From CBDCIS01 sp965217565 (GTDB lineage: Bacteria; Chloroflexota; Dehalococcoidia; Lucifugimonadales; CATOSD01), in the NCBI GenBank assembly GCA_965217565.1, contig CBDCIS010000002.1, positions 372,001 through 436,000 of the forward strand: a stretch of DNA of 64,000 bases, in the 5' to 3' direction. Below are positions 44,014 to 51,511 of this stretch, one piece after another (positions within the stretch are counted from its first letter, which is position 1; every line of letters begins with the position of its first letter). Under the pieces are notes generated by a model, which was given only the letters and a program-made list of their open reading frames with translations, had not been told where the DNA came from and did not search any database. A program made the translations under genes and the position numbers.

Positions 44014-44952
44014 ATGGTTCTAATTGAGATGGACAAGCCTATGCCAATTGTGGATTCCTTCCTGTTAAGGTTGCGGAGTCAAGGCAAACTAGACTATAAA
44101 CGCTACTTGGGGGCACCATTACGCTACGCAGGGGGAAAGAGTCTCGGAGTCGGCTATGTAGTCGAGAGGTTACCGAGGAACATTCAGAGGGTGGTGTGTC
44201 CGTTTATCGGTGGCGGCTCTGTGGAGGTTGCCTGCGCCAAAGAGATGGGGCTGGATGTAGTCGGATATGACGTTTTTGACATTCTGGTGAACTACTGGCA
44301 GATACAACTCTCAAACCCTGAGCGGTTGTACACCTTACTACAAGACTTTGAGCCGAACCGAGACACATTTTGGGCGGTCAAGGCCCGTCTGCAAGACCAT
44401 TGGGAAGGGAATAACCCCCTCAACTTGGACGCCCTGGCTGCGCATTACTACTTCAACTCCCAAACCTCTTACGGGCCTCATTTCCTAGGTTGGCCTTCCA
44501 ACGTTTATCTTCAGGAAGGACGCTACAAAGCCCTGCTTTCACGGGTTCGCACTTTTACTGCACCAAGTCTGTCAGTGCAATGCGCCAGCTTTCAGGATTC
44601 CATACCCCAGCACCCGGACGATTTTCTTTACTGCGATCCGCCCTACTACCTGGAAGACGGCAAGACCTTTGTTGGGATGTACCCCCACCGCAACTTCCCG
44701 ATCCACCACAAGGGATTCCAGCATGAAGCCCTCCGGGACTTGCTCTTGTCCCACGACGCCGGCTTTATTCTCTCTTATAACGATTGTGAGACGGTTCGGG
44801 AATGGTACGCCGATTGTCAGATGTTCTCTCCGGCTTGGCAGTACACCTTTGGGCAGGGCGATACCCGTATAGGGAACAATCGCTTGCGCGACAATGGAGG
44901 CTCTCACGTCAAGAAGTCCCACGAATTGTTGATTTGGAGGGATCCGCGATGA
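44014..44952 (+). CDS. D12-class DNA adenine N6-methyltransferase
   Basis: Methylates adenine in DNA with S-adenosylmethionine, as a modification enzyme. Motif I is VVCPFIGGGSVEVACAKEMG (about residues 60-79), the acidic SAM contact follows in GYDVFD, and the catalytic motif IV is YCDPPYYLED (about 204-213). LRYAGGKSLGVGYVVERLP near residue 33 is the usual D12 start. Length is 312 aa. gggaggta precedes the ATG, 12 bases after the transposase stop. It overlaps the next gene by 4 bases (ATGA), so it is tightly coupled to it. The recognition site is not readable from sequence. Confidence 0.9.
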   Translation: MVLIEMDKPMPIVDSFLLRLRSQGKLDYKRYLGAPLRYAGGKSLGVGYVVERLPRNIQRVVCPFIGGGSVEVACAKEMGLDVVGYDVFDILVNYWQIQLSNPERLYTLLQDFEPNRDTFWAVKARLQDHWEGNNPLNLDALAAHYYFNSQTSYGPHFLGWPSNVYLQEGRYKALLSRVRTFTAPSLSVQCASFQDSIPQHPDDFLYCDPPYYLEDGKTFVGMYPHRNFPIHHKGFQHEALRDLLLSHDAGFILSYNDCETVREWYADCQMFSPAWQYTFGQGDTRIGNNRLRDNGGSHVKKSHELLIWRDPR

Positions 44953-45722
44953 CCACCGGCCAGCGTGGTTTTCAAAGCGCAGACGAAGCCCGTAAAATCA
45001 GGGCGCTGGGCCACGCTAATGCGTTGGCTTTTGCCAAGTCCATAGGAATACCAGAGGACTATCAGAATGACCTGCGAGCCAAGAAGGACGTAATAGACCC
45101 GTCCGGTGATGCTCATTCGGTCAAGTCAGGAAACAAGAAGTGGCAGGTTTTCCTCTACGGTCGGAGTCGGTTTGAAACAGACGATGGTTTTCAAGCCCTT
45201 AACGGCGTGGGGGAGTTACTCATTCACTGCATAGACACGCTTCCGCCGACTTTTGATGGCTATCAGGAGAACAAAGACATAGCACGGGAAAGGTTACGCA
45301 CACCAATGCGGGAATTGAGGGATCGTTTCCAGCGAAAGGCCCTGTTACGGGCGTTCCTGATGAAGTCCTTTTTCAACGGAGGCGAGGTCAATTATCTGAC
45401 TGCACTCCACGAATACCAGTATCATGTTTTCCTGAACACGGAAATCGTTTATCTGATGGGCGAGAGCTTCGAAGTCGTCAATTCGGTGGCCCGTAATGCG
45501 AAATCACCGCCGGAACAAAAGGTACTTTTCAAGGTGGACGGAATCAACGTAGGCGAACTGGAAATGCGAACTGACCGGAAGAATTACCAGAAGGTTCGGT
45601 TTAATATGATTGTGCCACGGATTATGGCCCTGCTGCTAACGATTCAGCCAACCCAGGACTTTAGCCCCAAAGTGGTTGTACATGGGCAGGCCAGGAAAAG
45701 GTTTGGCCGTTGGTCGCGCTAA
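44949..45722 (+). CDS. Candidate restriction endonuclease partner of the methyltransferase
   Basis: A 257-aa protein I do not recognise with certainty. Its ATG overlaps the methyltransferase stop, the usual arrangement of a type II restriction-modification pair. A stretch near residue 50 reads DPSGDAHSVKSGNKKWQVFLY, in which D and VK could form a PD-(D/E)XK-like active site. A C-terminal block (KVLFKVDGINVGELEMRTD) has a second conserved-looking acidic pair. No membrane segments or signal are seen. The nuclease role is inference from position and the SVKSG motif. Confidence 0.5.
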   Translation: MTTGQRGFQSADEARKIRALGHANALAFAKSIGIPEDYQNDLRAKKDVIDPSGDAHSVKSGNKKWQVFLYGRSRFETDDGFQALNGVGELLIHCIDTLPPTFDGYQENKDIARERLRTPMRELRDRFQRKALLRAFLMKSFFNGGEVNYLTALHEYQYHVFLNTEIVYLMGESFEVVNSVARNAKSPPEQKVLFKVDGINVGELEMRTDRKNYQKVRFNMIVPRIMALLLTIQPTQDFSPKVVVHGQARKRFGRWSR

Positions 45723-45734
45723 CAGGAGTAAACG

Positions 45735-45959
45735 ATGCCACGAAAGAAGCCAGAGAGAGGCCGCCCAGCCCGGCCCTTGCCACCTAGGATAGACGCCACG
45801 CCGGAGCGAATAGCCGAGGTAGTCTTGGGGGCCAAGCCAAAGACGGGATTCTTTGACTCGCCGACCAAGACGGAATATCGCTGCGAGGATTGCAAGCGGG
45901 TTGTTCGCTACCCTGAAACCCTGCACGAGGACGGCCTTTGCTCCGGCTGTACCAGCTAG
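45735..45959 (+). CDS. Small zinc-ribbon protein in the mobile cargo
   Basis: A 74-aa basic protein, MPRKKPERGRPARPLPPRID at the start and a C-terminal treble or ribbon with YRCEDCKRV and GLCSGC, i.e. two CxxC pairs 20 residues apart. aggagtaaacg precedes the ATG. It follows the candidate nuclease gene by 12 bases, inside the same element. A role as a controller or DNA-binding accessory is possible, but nothing in the sequence proves it. Confidence 0.7.
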   Translation: MPRKKPERGRPARPLPPRIDATPERIAEVVLGAKPKTGFFDSPTKTEYRCEDCKRVVRYPETLHEDGLCSGCTS

Positions 45960-46021
45960 GATTTTGGTACACAAGTATATAATTCCCCAAGATTACGGTT
46001 ACCGAAGAGTTGGAGGTGACC

Positions 46022-47230
46022 GTGAATCGAGAGAGCATTGGAGAGTACGCGGCAAGGCAGCGGAACAGGTACCGGAAGGCCGACAGGGCCCAGAAAGGAA
46101 GGATGCTGGACGAGGTGGTGGCGGTGACCGACTACCACAGGAAGTCGGTAGTGCGGCTACTATCTGGCTGGACGCGAGAGAGCAAAGGAGGCCAAGTGGG
46201 CAGGCCGGTCGAGTACGGTCCGGAGGTGGCGGCCGCAGCCAGGTTGGTCCATGAGGCGGCAGGCGGGATAGGAGCGAAGCGTCTGCATCCTTTCGTGGGA
46301 GAGATGGCGTCACGGCTTGTGTCGTTCAGTGAGTTGAAGATGGACCCCAAGACAGAGATGTTGCTCAGGCGGGCAAGTGCGTCGACGCTGGAACGGCTGC
46401 TGTCCGCGAGCCAGCTCCCGGTGAGGAGGAGGCCGACAAGCCTGACCAAGCCGGGGACGCTGCTTCGGAAGCGCATCGCGGTGCGCACGTTCAGGGACTG
46501 GGACGCTGCTTCTCCAGGCTTCGTAGAAGTGGACACGGTGGCGCACTGTGGAGCGACGAGTGCGGGGTTCTATCTGTGGACGGTGACGGCGGTGGACGTT
46601 GCGACGGGTTGGGTGGAGATGGACGTGGCGTGGGGGAAGACTCAGGAGCGTGTGGGGGCAGCGATACGCAGGATGCACAGAAGGTTGCCCGTACCATTGC
46701 TGGGCCTGGACAGCGACAACGGGTCGGAGTTCATAAACCATGGTCTTTACAAGTACTGCGAGGACAATGGGATCACCTTCACCAGGAGCAGGCCGTACCA
46801 AAAGAACGACAGCGCGCACGTAGAGCATAAGAACGGAGCGGTGGTACGCAGGCTGACGGGCCATGGTCGGTACTCATCCTCGGCGTCCTTCGAGCAACTG
46901 AGACGGGTCTACTCGCTGGCGCGGCTTCAGGTGAACTTCTTCCAGCCAGTGCGACGGCTAACTGGGACAAGTCGCCAGGGCGCTCGAGTGGTGAGACGCC
47001 ACGATGGTGGCACAACGCCATACCAGCGCATGCTCCAGAGCGGGTCTCTGGCGGGAGCTCGACAGGCGGTGCTCAACAAGCTCTACCTGTCCCTCAATCC
47101 GCTCTGGCTGAGTCGTCAGATCGATACTGAGACCGACAAGCTACTGAGGCTGGCATGGCGACAGGGTGAACCGTTATCATGGCACCCTGCCGGTAACCCT
47201 AATTTTGAGGTCGCGCACCTCGCTCGGTAA
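46022..47230 (+). CDS. DDE-integrase family transposase
   Basis: A 402-aa transposase with an N-terminal helix-turn-helix region (VVAVTDYHRKSVVRLLSG) and an RNase H-like integrase core: FVEVDTVAHCG (first Asp), LLGLDSDNGSEFINHGLYKYC (second Asp) and YQKNDSAHVEHKNGAVVRRL (Glu). It matches the group of stand-alone integrase-type transposases often filed as not classified. GTG 46022 is chosen because ggaggtgac precedes it; the frame is open from a TTG at 46010. Its stop lies in the right terminal repeat. Confidence 0.85.
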   Translation: MNRESIGEYAARQRNRYRKADRAQKGRMLDEVVAVTDYHRKSVVRLLSGWTRESKGGQVGRPVEYGPEVAAAARLVHEAAGGIGAKRLHPFVGEMASRLVSFSELKMDPKTEMLLRRASASTLERLLSASQLPVRRRPTSLTKPGTLLRKRIAVRTFRDWDAASPGFVEVDTVAHCGATSAGFYLWTVTAVDVATGWVEMDVAWGKTQERVGAAIRRMHRRLPVPLLGLDSDNGSEFINHGLYKYCEDNGITFTRSRPYQKNDSAHVEHKNGAVVRRLTGHGRYSSSASFEQLRRVYSLARLQVNFFQPVRRLTGTSRQGARVVRRHDGGTTPYQRMLQSGSLAGARQAVLNKLYLSLNPLWLSRQIDTETDKLLRLAWRQGEPLSWHPAGNPNFEVAHLAR

Positions 47231-47251
47231 CCATTAATTTTGAGGTCGCAC

Positions 47252-47333
47252 GGAGGGGCTTCCAAGTCATAGGACTACCAGCCAGGGCAACCACAGTGGA
47301 TTGCATCCGCCAGGGTCTCAGACCAAGACTCTA
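47252..47333. repeat. Spacer with GGGCAACC-type repeat
   Basis: An 80-base stretch between the transposon end and the CTP synthase stop. It contains CCAGGGCAACCACAGTGGAT, one of the dispersed GGGCAACCACAAGG modules. Confidence 0.45.
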
Positions 47334-49001
47334 TTACTCCAAGTTCGCGATTGAATTCGCCGGCTCCAGTGGCAGGCTGTGCTGACCGCCCTCCCTGAGT
47401 GTCTCTATTGCCGCACCGATAAACTCTCTGAATAGCGGATGCGGGCTGTTGGGCCTGGACAGAAATTCAGGGTGAAACTGCACTCCCACCATGAACGGGC
47501 CGTCCACCTTCTCCATTATCTCCACAAGCCGGCCGTCGGGCGAAATCCCGGTGGGCCACAGGCCGACCGATTCGAACTCCTCGCGGTAGCTGTTGTTGAA
47601 CTCGAAGCGGTGACGATGCCGTTCGGAGATGACAGGCTCTCCGTAGGCCTTTGACGCCCAGCTTCCCTCGTCGAACCTGATGATCTCGCAGGGATACACC
47701 CCGAGGCGCATCGTGCCGCCCATCTGGTCAACGTCCTTCTGATCCGGCATGTAATCTATCACCGGGTCCGGAGTGTCTGGATCGAACTCTGTGGAGTTAG
47801 CACGCTTCCTCTTGAGCAGGTTGCGGGCGACCTCTATCACCATCACCTGCATTCCGAGGCACAGACCCAAGTAGGGAACGTCGTGGTCTCTGGCATACTT
47901 GACCGTCTCGATCATGCCTTCAATGCCGCGCGGGCCGAATCCCCCGGGGACCACTATCCCGCTGACGGAGCGCAGGATGTCCTCGGCTCCCTGCTCTTCT
48001 ATGTCTTCTGAACGAATCCACCGGACGTCCACGTCCTGGTTGTGGGCAAGACCCGCGTGGAGCAGCGCCTCCTTCACCGATATGTACGAGTCCCGCAGGT
48101 CAACGTACTTCCCCACGACCGCTATTGGCAGGGTGTCCTTTGGCTTCTTTATGTCGCTGACCATCTGCTGCCACTGGGACAGGTCTCTCTCCGACGAGGG
48201 CAGTTCCAAGCTCTCCCCGATGAGGTCTCCCAAACCCTGTTCTTCGAGAATCAGCGGCACCTCGTAGATGGTGGAGACGGTGGGTAAGGTGAAGATCCCG
48301 CTTGCGGGAACGTCGCAGTGGACTGTTATCTTTTGCCTTATGTCGTCGGTAATCTCCTGGTCGCTGCGGCAGATTATGGCGTCCGGATGAATGCCTATGC
48401 TGCGGAGCTCTCTGACGCTGTGCTGCGTGGGCTTGGTCTTGAGCTCGCCCGTGGACGAGATGAAGGGGAGAAACGTAACGTGTATGTAGAAAACCCTGTC
48501 CCTGCCAACCTCGTTGCGCATCTGACGGATTGCCTCGAGGAAGGGCAGGCCCTCCATGTCGCCCACCGTTCCGCCTACCTCTACAACGATAACCTGCGCT
48601 CCGCTCTCCTCTGCCAGGCCCAGGATGCGCTTCTTGATCGCGTCGGTAACGTGCGGCACAGTCTGAATCGTGCCTCCCAGGAACTCCCCCTTGCGTTCGC
48701 GGGCGATCACGTCGCTGTATATCTGGCCTGCGGTGACGTTGCAAGACCTGGTCAGGTGCGTGTCGATGAACCTCTCGTAGTGGCCGAGGTCCAGGTCGGT
48801 CTCGCTTCCGTCCTTGGTGACGAACACCTCTCCGTGCTGATAAGGCGACATGGTGCCGGGGTCGACGTTCAGATAAGGATCGAGCTTGAGAAGAGAGACC
48901 GAGATGTTTTCACTCTTGAGGATGCGCCCAATAGAGCCTACACTAACCCCTTTACCAACCGAGCTAACTACTCCACCGGTGACGAAAACGAATCTGGTCA
49001 T
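47334..49001 (-). CDS. pyrG: CTP synthase
   Basis: Makes CTP from UTP, ATP and glutamine in the last step of pyrimidine nucleotide synthesis. The N-terminal synthase domain starts with FVFVTGGVVSSVGKGVSVGS and contains LKLDPYLNVDPGTMSPYQHGEVFV and ITVHCDVPASGIFTLP. The C-terminal class I glutamine amidotransferase domain has PGGFGPRGIEG, the nucleophile in YLGLCLGMQVM (about residue 388) and the His-Glu of GVQFHPEFLSRP (about 519). Length 555 aa is standard. Confidence 0.98.
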   Translation of the reverse strand: MTRFVFVTGGVVSSVGKGVSVGSIGRILKSENISVSLLKLDPYLNVDPGTMSPYQHGEVFVTKDGSETDLDLGHYERFIDTHLTRSCNVTAGQIYSDVIARERKGEFLGGTIQTVPHVTDAIKKRILGLAEESGAQVIVVEVGGTVGDMEGLPFLEAIRQMRNEVGRDRVFYIHVTFLPFISSTGELKTKPTQHSVRELRSIGIHPDAIICRSDQEITDDIRQKITVHCDVPASGIFTLPTVSTIYEVPLILEEQGLGDLIGESLELPSSERDLSQWQQMVSDIKKPKDTLPIAVVGKYVDLRDSYISVKEALLHAGLAHNQDVDVRWIRSEDIEEQGAEDILRSVSGIVVPGGFGPRGIEGMIETVKYARDHDVPYLGLCLGMQVMVIEVARNLLKRKRANSTEFDPDTPDPVIDYMPDQKDVDQMGGTMRLGVYPCEIIRFDEGSWASKAYGEPVISERHRHRFEFNNSYREEFESVGLWPTGISPDGRLVEIMEKVDGPFMVGVQFHPEFLSRPNSPHPLFREFIGAAIETLREGGQHSLPLEPANSIANLE

Positions 49002-49287
49002 GGTTTCACGGGCTCACTTCTCGAGGATTGTGTCAAGGCATCAACTTGGCGGCCGCCGATTAGCCATTCGGGACACTCGCGGCAGACCAGGGCGCAGGAT
49101 ACGCCGGGCGCAACGCGCTGCGCGTGTGAAATTGGACGCGGCAGATGGAACTTTGGAGAGGGCCGGGCTAATCGTCAATCCGCTTTCCCATCTGAGGAAC
49201 GAGGGCGTCGCAAGCGGCGAATCTACGGGGCGACGGAATCGACACAATCCCGTCATTGTCTTGGCGCTTCCTCACGCCGCTCGGCAA
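49002..49287 (-). other. Long leader of the CTP synthase gene
   Basis: About 280 bases lie between the predicted transcription start and the pyrG start codon, with no supported gene. The predicted start site does not show the GGGC run used in the known pyrG reiterative-transcription control. No riboswitch was recognised. Confidence 0.4.
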
Positions 49288-49316
49288 AGTATAGGCTTGC
49301 GATAATTTCTTGTCAA
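49288..49316 (-). promoter_or_regulatory. Sigma70-type promoter upstream of pyrG
   Basis: On the minus strand TTGACA (49311-49316) and TATACT (49288-49293) are separated by exactly 17 bases. It is the strongest promoter match before the CTP synthase gene. Confidence 0.75.
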
Positions 49317-49393
49317 TCCAGAATCCCGGCCAGATTTGGCTGCTCGCCTGAGCCGGTTCGACTCGCGTCTCCCATTCGGCAAGAAGGGCAGCA

Positions 49394-50284
49394 TCAATTA
49401 ACACCCTCGCCGCGGTCCCCGAGAGGCAGGCGTCTTAGCGCCTGGCGAACGAAATCCACTCCCACTAGGTTGCGCCACGCGCTGAGCAACTTCACCGTAA
49501 CCGGTCCCGGAAGCTCATCGCCCAGTCGATAGCCGTTGAGCGACGCCACCGGCAACATGCAGTAGCGAGTGCTCGAGACGAACGCCTCGTCCGCCGTGTA
49601 AACGTCGCAAATCGAGTATTCGTCCTCGTCAACGGTAATCTCAAGCGCGTCGCACAGTTCCAAAACCGTATGCATGCTTACGCCTGGCAAAACGTTATGC
49701 CTGTCCGGCAGCTTGACGCGCCCGTCACGCACGAACATGAAATTCGCGCCCTGACATTCGGTTATACGCCCGTCTCGACCCGTCATGAGTTGCAGTACCC
49801 GCGGACTGCCCGCCTTGCCACTGGTCCGCTGTCCCTGGCCGGGAACCACGTAGGTAGCCGGAGTCGCCAACTGGACGCCGAGGATATAGCTGCTCGCGAA
49901 GGCGGTGAAGTCCAGCGGCTGGCAGTATATGACCACGTTAACGCTTGGCTGTTCTCCGGGAGACGGCGGCTGCCCAAGACTGACCACCTGCGTAATAGTA
50001 AACTCAGCGCCGCTCGGCAATGGCCGATTGGCGTCCAGCACCTCCAGCGTAAGCGCCTCCATCTCGTTGATGTCCACGCCCGGATCGATCTGCGCGTACT
50101 CCAGCCCGCGGTACAGCCGCTCCAAGTGCGACCGCAGCTTGAACACCTCACCTCCGAACGTGCGCTCGCTGTCGTAGAATCCGCCGGCCGACTGCATGCC
50201 TCCGTGCTGCATCGCCGCCACGCCTTCGCTTTGTGGCAAAAGGCGGCCGTTGATGTACATCGTAAGTTCTCGTGTTCCGCTCAT
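49394..50284 (-). CDS. Class IV aminotransferase-like protein (D-amino acid/branched-chain type)
   Basis: A 296-aa protein from ATG 50284 (MSGTRELTMYINGRLLPQ). Fold type IV markers are the N-terminal strand, GGMQSAGGFYDSERTFGGEVFKLRSHLERL, DGRITECQGANFMFVRDG (about 185-202) and LPGVSMHTVLELCDALEI. Between VVPGQGQRTSGK and AGSPRVLQLM the protein seems about 15-20 residues shorter than relatives. This is the segment that normally holds the PLP lysine and the following helix. The only lysine there is in TSGK. It may be inactive or divergent. The family call is firm, the activity is not. Confidence 0.75.
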   Translation of the reverse strand: MSGTRELTMYINGRLLPQSEGVAAMQHGGMQSAGGFYDSERTFGGEVFKLRSHLERLYRGLEYAQIDPGVDINEMEALTLEVLDANRPLPSGAEFTITQVVSLGQPPSPGEQPSVNVVIYCQPLDFTAFASSYILGVQLATPATYVVPGQGQRTSGKAGSPRVLQLMTGRDGRITECQGANFMFVRDGRVKLPDRHNVLPGVSMHTVLELCDALEITVDEDEYSICDVYTADEAFVSSTRYCMLPVASLNGYRLGDELPGPVTVKLLSAWRNLVGVDFVRQALRRLPLGDRGEGVN

Positions 50285-50403
50285 GGCCCAAGTCCCTCGA
50301 TGGGGTAGTGGCAATCCCCAGTGGTTGCGCCGGTGGGTTCTCGGTCTGGGTGACCCACGCCGTGGCCCCACCCAGGGCGCGCACAAGGGAGCCCTACCGC
50401 GGC

Positions 50404-51324
50404 TTAGCCGAGCAGTTCTCGGCGTACCTCTTGGTGACGCTCCTTCTGCTCCGGCCCGACCTCCGGGTATGGTTCTCCGAGTCGTCTTATTCCCCCCGTG
50501 AACTCAGGCGGCCGCTTTTCGAAGAACGCTTTGCGGCCTTCGTCCCCGTCCGTGCTCAGTTGCGTTACGAGCGTGTTCATCAGCGTCTGCACGCGCCACG
50601 CTTCGGTTACGGGAATGTCGCTGAACCTTATGACGAACTCCTTCATCATGCGAACCGCCAGCGGAGGCATCTTCACGATGCTGTCGGCTATCTCCTCGGC
50701 ACGGCTCAGAAGGCGGTCGTGCGGTGTAACCTCGTTGATGAGGTTCATTCTGAAAGCCTCTTTGGCGTCAAAGGGCTCGTCTGTAAGCAGAATCCGCATT
50801 GCGTCCACGTAGGAGACCTGCCTGGGGAGGTACGTGGCGCCCGGCCCATTACCAACCCATCCCTGGCTGAGAAGCGCGTACTTGAAGCGCGCGTGCTCTT
50901 CGCAAGCCAGCCGAATGTCCGTGGATGTAAGCATCAGGTAGAACCCAGCGCCCGCGGCCCAGCCGTTGATCGCGCCTATGACGGGCTTCCATATCTGCGG
51001 GTAGTGGTCGCCTAGCCTGCCGTCCGCGCCGATTCTGGCGGCTCCATTGACGTTGCCGGCCAGAGGCCAGAATATGCCCTCCGATCGGGCCCGCTCTCGC
51101 TCCTCTGGCGTTATGTCCGGCCTGACCGCGAGGTTGTGGCCCGCGCAGAAATGGCGTTCACCAACAGCCGTCAGGATCGCCACTCGAATGTCCATGTCCT
51201 CCCAGGTCTCCTTCCACACCTCGCTTAGCTCGTCCGAAGTAGGCCGGTCGAGAATGTTGGCCTTTTCTGCGTTGTTGAGCGTTATGTACGCTACGTGCCC
51301 CTCCTTTTCGTATAGAACTCGCAT
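50404..51324 (-). CDS. Enoyl-CoA hydratase/isomerase family protein
   Basis: A crotonase-fold protein of 306 aa with a longer C-terminal tail than the other two in the window. Oxyanion segments are RHFCAGHNLAVRPD and INGWAAGAGFYLMLTSTDIRL. AAGAG replaces the usual AGGG, and SQGWVGNGPGATYLPRQV lies where a catalytic Glu is usual, so the reaction may not be hydration. The last 25 residues (GIRRLGEPYPEVGPEQKERH) are charged. The ATG at 51324 is well placed for the family. Confidence 0.88.
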   Translation of the reverse strand: MRVLYEKEGHVAYITLNNAEKANILDRPTSDELSEVWKETWEDMDIRVAILTAVGERHFCAGHNLAVRPDITPEERERARSEGIFWPLAGNVNGAARIGADGRLGDHYPQIWKPVIGAINGWAAGAGFYLMLTSTDIRLACEEHARFKYALLSQGWVGNGPGATYLPRQVSYVDAMRILLTDEPFDAKEAFRMNLINEVTPHDRLLSRAEEIADSIVKMPPLAVRMMKEFVIRFSDIPVTEAWRVQTLMNTLVTQLSTDGDEGRKAFFEKRPPEFTGGIRRLGEPYPEVGPEQKERHQEVRRELLG

Positions 51325-51447
51325 GTCAGTTCGTCCTCCATCGGTTTCGCGCCCGATACTGTGCCGCCAACGAGCCTGGCGGCCTTCAGGGGCGTCATGT
51401 TGCTCGGTTGAGCCATGCCGTGTGCGCTCGCGAACGCCTCACATCTC

Positions 51448-51475
51448 AAACAAAGAGGGCCTGCGGGAGCAGGCC
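51448..51475 (-). terminator. Rho-independent terminator after the greA-like gene
   Basis: On the minus strand GGCCTGC-TCCC-GCAGGCC forms a 7-bp stem, followed by CTCTTTGTTT. It lies 37 bases after the greA-like stop. Confidence 0.6.
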
Positions 51476-51511
51476 TTCCTCAAAATTGCGAATGTCGAGC
51501 CGGCTGGCCTG

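Larger units (their letters stand above)
42934..45987 (+). mobile_element. IS1595-family element with methyltransferase/nuclease cargo
   Basis: A 3054-bp unit with perfect 26-bp terminal inverted repeats, beginning GGGAATTATATACTTGTGTA at 42934 and ending in its complement at 45987. The flanking 8-mers are CAAAAATA and CAAGATTA. Each differs by one base from CAAAATTA, the sequence expected in the host transposon repeat, so they look like an aged 8-bp target duplication. It holds a transposase and three further genes on the same strand. Confidence 0.85.
42921..47251 (+). mobile_element. DDE-integrase transposon interrupted by an IS1595-family element
   Basis: The right end carries GGTAACCATTAATTTTGAGG with GTCGC (47229-47251), preceded by a second near-copy (about 47195-47217). 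The inverted form should begin GACCTCAAAATTA.GGTTACCGA. GACCTCAAAAATA is found at 42921-42933 and GATTACGGTTACCGAAG at 45991-46007, that is, on the two sides of the IS1595-family element. The left terminal repeat is therefore split by that insertion. The transposase lies at 46022-47230. Confidence 0.7.
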
